Source of the DNA: Apostichopus japonicus
Lineage: Eukaryota; Echinodermata; Holothuroidea; Aspidochirotida; Stichopodidae
Length of the DNA stretch: 64,000 nucleotides
Direction: 5' to 3'
NCBI RefSeq assembly: GCF_037975245.1
Contig: NC_092577.1
Coordinates: 1,296,001 to 1,360,000, forward strand
Below, piece after piece: positions 57,676 through 64,000 of the stretch; within the stretch, counting starts at the first letter, position 1, and each line of letters opens with the position of its first letter. The notes under the pieces are model-generated. The model saw only the letters and a list, made by a program, of their open reading frames with translations. It was not told where the DNA came from and did no database searches. A program made the translations under genes and the position numbers.

Positions 57676-57974
57676 TGGAATTTTCTGGTGTGTTATTCTT
57701 TATTTATTTACTATATATCTGTCATACCACTTGCTACACATTCATTTCTTATTTACGGCTTGGCTTGCCTATAAAGAGTGGTTATTCTATGTAAAATTGT
57801 CAGATTCAAAGCACCAGGGGTGCACTCTGTACAATCATAAGACTTGGGTAATACGCCCTCAATAACAGTTATACAAAGCCAATGTTACGCATAACACACC
57901 AGTAGAATCACTGTGATCGAGTTGTACGGACTTCGGTTCGTGAAACAAGATCCGGGTTCGATTCCTACCTTCGC

Positions 57975-57988
57975 CTGATGAGTCCCAA
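57975..57988 (+). pseudogene. truncated second hammerhead copy
   Basis: CTGATGA at 57975-57981 is followed by GTCCCAAA, but the expected GGACGAAAC is replaced by ATAAAAAAAATGGG. Stem I's 5' strand here is UUCGC, giving one more Watson-Crick pair than copy 1. That suggests it preserves the ancestral sequence although it is no longer a ribozyme. Confidence 0.8.
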
Positions 57989-58009
57989 AATAAAAAAAAT
58001 GGGTATGCA

Positions 58010-59290
58010 TAAGAAAATCATATGAAAGTCAAGAGACGAAAGGATAAAAATGAGAGAACCAATTAAAAATACAATATTACAAAGTTTCAAAATTGTCTTA
58101 TGAAGGGAAGGATTAACATACAATTTTATTTTTGTAAATCTTTCTAATTTGTTACAAAGTCAACACGATTTTTATCCAAAGACAAATATTCATTTTTAGA
58201 GGACTCACATGGCTGAACAGTTATTATGCAAAACTGGTACAAACTTAATCAGGTTTAAAAGCAAATAGGATTATAGAAGAATGGTAAGCAACGTGAAGAT
58301 AAATTGTTTTGATGAAGCTATAACTAACCATGCGCTTAACTAGCCCTTCACTTCCTGGTGTAACAAAATCTTTACGTAGCAAACATTTAGTTGACCTCAA
58401 AGAATCAATTAAGGAACTTGAAACTGACAAACACAAGACAACGTAGGAAGGAAACCTAATCTGAATATTCATTTGTACTGGTATACATATCATATGTCTC
58501 ATCTCGTATTTCGTAATTAAGATATAAGTAATAAAAGACAATGAAAAACATCAGTTGATCTTAAAGTAATCCATGTGCCTTCTGTATATTAATGGCTGGG
58601 TTTATAAAGGCACGATAAAGTTAAGCAAATCTAAGTTCAGCTCAAATTCAGAGAATGATTCTTAGTTCGCTCAGTTTATTGGCAATTTTAAAAATACTTT
58701 TGTCAACAAATTTATTATGAAGCACAAGCAAATAAACCTTCCAGAATTGTTGAGGAATGCTTAAAAGTGGATTTTATATGTCCTAAATACCTGATACCAG
58801 AGGAAGAACCAGGATTTGAGGAGGGCGTCTGGGTGTCATTGCCTGCAGAATTGTTAGACATCAACTGTTACATTGCGAGCCATGTTTAGACTATTAATAA
58901 TATTTAAATGAGATCTAAGCCATGAAATGTTATGCTTAAAATTATTTTAGAATTTCTGTGCAAAGTGGACAAGTGGGTTGGAGGGGAGGGGGAGGGGCTG
59001 CCTATACAGTAACAGACATGACAAGATAGGCACTTCTGTTGATGACAAAAGCAACAAATGCAATGTGGCAATGTTTTCATATATATATATATTTGTCATA
59101 ATAACGCAACAGACTTGTCGAAATTCCCGATAAATTCTGTAAACTATTCACTGATATTGAAGGTTCCTCGATTAAAACTAATCAATGATTGTAAAACTTG
59201 CCTTCGAGCGTAGACTGAATTTGAAGCTCTGTTGAGGTTTGAGTGCCACTTACATGCATTGCTAATATTATTTTTTATATATTATTAATT
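58010..59290. other. intergenic, no feature recognised
   Basis: AT-rich sequence with no exon-like frame. A short TA run lies at 59080-59092. Confidence 0.45.
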
Positions 59291-59294
59291 CTAT

Positions 59295-59300
59295 TTTATT
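59295..59300 (-). terminator. polyadenylation signal AATAAA for amidase copy 2
   Basis: The + strand TTTATT is AATAAA on the gene strand, 82 nt after the stop codon at 59382. Confidence 0.5.
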
Positions 59301-59381
59301 TCTATTATAACCTGCTTTGGCCACTAGAAAATTGCGATTAGCCTACGAGATGTTTTTTTTTTCTACAGCGACAGACTGCCA

Positions 59382-60182
59382 CTACTTGTTACCGCTTGTC
59401 AACTTTTCAAAGATATGCCCAACTCTGAAGAGCGCCACTTCATCAAACATTCTGCCCGTGAAGAGCGCCCCCACTGGAAGACCGTTGACGAAACCAGCGT
59501 TAACAGTCAGGGCTGGTAGGCCGGTGAGGTTGGCAGCCATCGTGTTTGCTGCTGATACGAATGCCACTTCCATGTGTTCTGAGAGAGACCACAAAAAGGG
59601 TAAAAAGTTACCGTAAAAACAGTTATTCAGACAACTACACGGGGGTTCTTAGTACCGTAACTGATCTATGACAATCTTCAGAAACTCCACAAGCCTCCTC
59701 CGAAAAGTATGACTGGGCTTTTGTTTCGGACAACTTTTCAAAGATGGCCCCGGTAGAACGAGTTGAACAAAATCATTCCATTCTTGACTTACTTATTATT
59801 TGCAATCCTTTATCCAGTTTCTTAATATTTTTATTTTCTTTCAGAACCCTGATAATTTGAATTCTAATAAAGAACAGAATCGATAAAATGTGGGAAATGA
59901 CTCGAGAGGGTATTTCAACTTGCACGACCACAACAACAACAACAACAACAAACTAAGAAAAAAAAAAATCTCTCATTTTGTAGAAATTAACTCACCAAAA
60001 GTAGACATGTTTTTCTCCGGTAATTTAGAAGCTGCCCATGGAATAGTTGGCATGGCAACCACATCGTACTTCTCCAGAGCATCTGCATACTCCTTGACGA
60101 TGAGCCGTCTGATATTTTGTCCCTTGGAATAAAAGAAACCCGGGTAGTTTTCCTTCAGGTACTCTCCGAGTAGTGTGGTCAT
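59382..60182 (-). CDS. second amidase-family gene, last two exons only
   Basis: Exons 60182-59996 (187 nt) and 59578-59382 (197 nt) have exactly the lengths, phases and splice borders of exons 10 and 11 of the gene at 19386-41079. Proteins align without gaps: about 50 of 62 and 50 of 65 residues are identical. The tail ends EKLTSGNK-stop. There is no frameshift or premature stop, so the part seen could be functional. The equivalents of exons 1-9, including all three catalytic residues, are not found between 60183 and 64000. In copy 1 the preceding exon is only 790 bp away. Either a repeat-laden intron pushes the rest past the window edge or the gene is a 5'-truncated duplicate. Confidence 0.85.
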
Positions 60183-60255
60183 CTGGTCAAAAATGAGACC
60201 AAAGAAATGGGACATTTTGTTACATCACTGTAACAAGAGACGGTGAGGTCGTGGG

Positions 60256-62000
60256 TTTAAAGGGTGTGAAGACCAGCGCAAAAAGAAACGTCTGATGCCG
60301 GTAATCTGACCTAGTTTCGAATGAGGTGTAACAGAAGTGTTAGACACCACCATCGATCGTAGAAAATACACACACACAGCTTACTACCATCGGTAATTAG
60401 ACAATTGTGTATAGTCAGTACATACAGCTGCGGTCAATACCCACAGCACTGTGTACAAACAATCAGCGATGGACATCTCAGGTCCAGCTAAAGAAAACAA
60501 GGTATCACGTTTCATTACTGTACTGTCTGCATGTTGTAGCGACACGAACAAAACGTCACTTGCAAGCAACGGAAAGTTAATGTAGTAAAGCCAAATTTTG
60601 TTGTTTGTACCCTTTGAATATTTATATGTGTTACGTAATAGGTTGTTGTAGCGTTAGTAGCTTTTGCACGTGTGTTGGGCAGTTCTGTACACGTTGTTGT
60701 ATGGCAAGCAGCGTCCCTGCAGAGCTCCGGGGTTCGCCTCGTTATCCCTTTCATAGTTTGTTAATTTTATTTAATCTGGATCGTTAATTGTCCAGAAATA
60801 CCTATATCTGTACTGTCTGGAGTCAGTGAGTAGATGTCACCCTTCTTAGAGGCAGGATGCCTCAGGTTTTGGATGGTATAGGCTTCAGGCTCGAAGCCAC
60901 TGGTTTTTCCAAGATGGCGGTTCCATTAGTACTATATAACGAGCTGGTTAGCGTTGATGGAGTCTCGATGTCCGCAAGCGTAGAGAGTTATTGTTATCCG
61001 CGAGCGAGTTGACTTTAGTATAGTAAGAGATTAAGCCGTTATTGTTGTTTCATATGCCGTATGTACCCTATTGTTATTTAATTAAATTGTAGTTTTAAGT
61101 GTTGCCCCTTTGGCTAGGTTGTACTTGATCGTACAGAGTACATATTAGGTTGTGTATTTGGACCTTGGTCCTACGGGTGCGTAGCGTGCATTGTTGATCG
61201 TGAAGCACATGTGTGCTAGTATTGCGTACTTTTATACTGTAGTGTTACAGTACCGGTTAGGTTGGGTTTTAGTTTACAGAAAGTAATTGACAGTGAAGTG
61301 TATTATTTATTGTACCTGTATTTTAGTATTGTACTGCTCGTGGTGTAAAGAGCGTATTCGTAGTTTGTATTTTGAACATTATTGTTACTGTTGTTAACTA
61401 AAGAGTTGTCTCAGAGCTTGTCCTTTAATCTTAGCCATTCTGGACAGCTATAGAGTGACAAGTCTCTTGAGAGTTTGTGGGTTCAGGAGGTGAAAATTCC
61501 TGCTGTCTAGGAACAGTATGGTGAAAATGCCTATAACGGGTTGCAGCTGGCATGTGTTGCCCTGACCGTTGTTATGAAGGTGCCAAAAGTCCTCGCCTGT
61601 TGGCAAACGTTTTATATTATTATTGCAGATCATTTAATTATGTTCATTTTACATTTTATACAGTTTTGTACGGGTGCCATGTTGTATTAATACGTCATAG
61701 ATTGAGCATAGGTTCTGTGCATATTTCATAGATTGAGTATAGGTTTTCCCCAAGTTTTAATTAAGCCATTTAAGATAATTAAGCCATTTATTGTTCATAT
61801 GTATTATACCATATTGTTTAGAGTTTGTAATAAATAGTCAGCCGTTGTTTCAACGCAAGAACACTCTTGCATCCTCATTTATCACTTGTGAGTTCGAAGC
61901 GAAGGACCCTTAATCCGGTAATTCCCCCCGCCATCCGCGGTTCGCTTCATTAACTTTTTCAGATGGCCGCACGCGGTTTGGGGCGAGTCTTCAATGCCTA
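60256..62000. mobile_element. candidate transposable element bounded by inverted TGAAGACTCGC ends
   Basis: The left end AAAGGGTGTGAAGACCAGCGC belongs to the repeat family seen at 52.6-53.9 kb; the right end GCGAGTCTTCA (61983-61993) is its inverse. Inside are promoter- and terminator-like signals: CTATATAACG near 60934 and AATAAA near 61830. No protein domain was seen. It could be a DNA element with short TIRs, or a repeat plus a solo LTR-like stretch at 60815-61880. The boundaries are uncertain. Confidence 0.4.
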
Positions 62001-64000
62001 AGAACGAATCATACCTTAGCAATTACCCATTGCAAAATCAATTTGAAACACAAAAAAATCCATTCTGTTTATTCGTAGTGATGGCTCTTTGTCTCAGATC
62101 TGTGAGATATGTATAAAAAAAAAACCCACTAATCATGTTTCCGACGCCAACCTTGAAATTAAACCCACCGATAAGGTAATATAAAGGGATGTTTCTGGTG
62201 GGAGACAATGTGACTCTTATATGGAAAACAGAAATAATTCCAAACTGTTGGTTGATAACCAAATCTTGATATCTTGTCGCTAACTCAAGATACGGTTGAT
62301 TGAAATGAAAGCTAGATTGACTGAGTAAAGAATTGGTTCTTATTCCTTGGGAGTATATTACAGTAGTTGGTCTGTGATACCACATTGACAAACGTTCTTT
62401 AAAGGTTTTACGCTTCCCTGCTACATTCCTTTTATTAATTTATCCTCGAAACATGAAATATTTGGAATTGTTGAGTAGCTGTCAGTAGCTGGTTTTCTAG
62501 CTCTATTTAACATTTCGTCAAAACGAAAGTCTTTTGTAGATAAATATTATTTACCTCTGTTAAAAGGTGCAGTTAAGCATTATAAAGATAAAATAAAACC
62601 AAAACAAAACATTTAAAAACAACACAAAACATTTTTCATCTGAATTGTAGTGATAACATCATTCATTCAGCTGTTGCCAGATGCCTTCACAAAATACCCG
62701 AAGTTTGAAAAATTCATATCTTTGCCATACAAACTTTCGTGATGACGTGCATGGTTTTGACGTATAATTGGTGCAGAATATTTCCAGCACTTTTAGTTAA
62801 TCCTTTAATCCCAGCCGACAGAACTGTCTCTTTTAGTAAAGTTCTACACTAGTTATGGATTTTAGGACCATGCACAATCATCCATTCTAAGAGGCCAATG
62901 GTCATTGAATGTTAATATTTCAATATCAGAATAGCTTCACATAAATAGTGGTACATGCCACAATCAATCATTCTGTGAGGCCGATAGTCAGTCAATCAGT
63001 GTTAATATTTAAATATCATCAGCTTCACATAAATAGTGGTATACATGCCCCTGTCTGCATACCAATAAAGATATATTGGGCACCCCTTTGTAGTAGATGC
63101 AGTGGTCCATATTACCCAGGATGCTTAGGATGGGTCGCAGTGTACCATCCTTACCAAAGAAGTTTGTTGTTTACTTTGGGTGTTTACTAATGAGCCCACG
63201 GTACTGTAGCAGTTTAATTAATCTATAGGAAAGTTTATTTAGTGTGTGTTGTTGGTAGAGTCAATAGCTAGTTGCAGTGGGTTAAATGGATGTAAATTAT
63301 GAACTGACATCTTCGACCATAGCCATTGTTATCGGATACCATAGCCATGGATGTAAAGGCCATGCTGGATTGTTGCTAAGTATGTTAATAGGTTCTTTTA
63401 ATAGTTTACGGTTGTGTATACTTTTAGAAATTAATGGCACTACTTAAGTTTGTGTTAGACTGGTTGCATGACTAGCTTTACCTGAGCATTGGGCCGCTCG
63501 TGCCTTGTTAGGCTAACGTTAGGTTTGTATTATCAGTGTACGTTGCTCGGGAGATGTAGGGGTTTGTTGTCATTCGCATAATGGGGTGTCTGACTGTCGC
63601 CTCTGACTTGTCGGATATTCCCAGGCAGGGCTGGAAGTTAAAGGCAACTGATGATCCGGCCGAAGTACAGTCCAACAATGGTGCCCCCTGCCCCCCCTCC
63701 ACTCAGCCCCTCCATTGCTTAACTGACAAAACATTAAGACTCAGTAAGTTCTGAAAGTGAATCAAATAATAACGAATACTTGCATTATTATGGTGCGGTG
63801 GAAAGCGAGCACAGCATACGCTATCAGTCAACCGAACAAATAATTTCGCATTCGGTCTGATCTGTTCTTTTAAAGTCTTAGCCTATGAGAGTCCACTCGA
63901 AAAACCCCAACAAACCAAGTGCAGCCATCTTATGGACTCACGACACCACTTTTGTTAGTTCATGGTCCATGAGGGGAGATATTTGTAATCAGAGGTAATA
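62001..64000. other. repeat-rich sequence upstream of amidase copy 2; no exon found
   Basis: A diverged copy of the fragment at 20820-20900 lies near 62645-62725. A phrase (CAATCATCCATTCTAAGAGGCC / CAATCAATCATTCTGTGAGGCC, then CACATAAATAGTGGTA) is duplicated at 62875-63040. I searched by eye for amidase exons 1-9 on the minus strand and saw none. Confidence 0.45.

Larger units (their letters stand above)
57455..57990 (+). mobile_element. retrozyme-like element: tandem dimer, 336-bp period, with hammerhead ribozyme
   Basis: The same sequence starts at 57455 and again at 57791 (GTAAAATTGTCAGATTCAAA onward) and stays alignable for about 200 bp. Each copy has a tRNA-like B box (GATCCGGGTTCGATTCC intact in copy 2, mutated in copy 1) directly before a hammerhead core. 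Copy 1 runs through a complete ribozyme and a further 120 bp to the start of copy 2. Copy 2 stops inside stem II, replaced by an A-rich tail. Tandem units of a few hundred bp with a type I hammerhead and a Pol III-like box are the described layout of animal retrozymes. No protein is encoded. Confidence 0.8.

Overview
This window is animal nuclear DNA. Coding sequence is a small fraction, split into short GT-AG exons, and the rest is introns, tandem arrays, SINEs and short DNA transposons. I infer an echinoderm, most likely a sea cucumber. The reasons are an intron-rich amidase and a stand-alone SRA gene of marine-deuterostome style, and a dispersed repeat that starts TGTGAAGACTCGCGC, which I associate with holothurian sequence. 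The species cannot be fixed from the sequence alone.

Layout. (1) 1-1402: the last two exons of a secreted trypsin-like serine protease (+). (2) 3983-5023: an intronless class I SAM-methyltransferase-like gene (-), with a palindromic TATA box about 320 bp upstream. (3) 7529-14241: an 8-exon gene (+) for a 319-residue SRA/YDG-domain protein. It has an E2F-type site upstream and an intronic array of about 13 palindromes, nearly all containing ATGCATATGCAT. (4) 16330-19149: a ~125-bp satellite between two convergent genes. (5) 19386-41079: an 11-exon amidase-signature gene (-), 516 residues, with all phases consistent and an intact Lys-Ser-Ser triad at the spacing of bacterial Rhodococcus amidase. 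Its introns are full of tandem arrays, several of which have copied splice-site-like sequence. (6) 43-51 kb: a symmetrical CCAAT/octamer inverted repeat, then a three-exon gene for an 89-residue secreted 8-cysteine protein. The hAT element and a perfect 328-bp inverted repeat lie in its first intron. (7) 52-58.6 kb: SINEs, nested duplications, a hAT MITE, and a 336-bp-period retrozyme-like dimer carrying a complete type I hammerhead ribozyme. (8) 59382-60182: the last two exons of a second, diverged amidase copy (-). After that comes repeat-rich DNA to the end.

How parts relate. The genes do not form an operon or pathway. The two amidase copies are tandem paralogues. The hammerhead at 57.6 kb and the older hammerhead-like motifs at 29.2-29.5 kb show two families of self-cleaving retroelements. 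At least three intronic tandem duplications in the amidase gene contain copies of its splice sites or splice-site-like sequence. The most noteworthy items are the retrozyme-like ribozyme unit, the POU-dimer-site array inside the SRA gene, and the perfect hairpin-forming inverted repeat.
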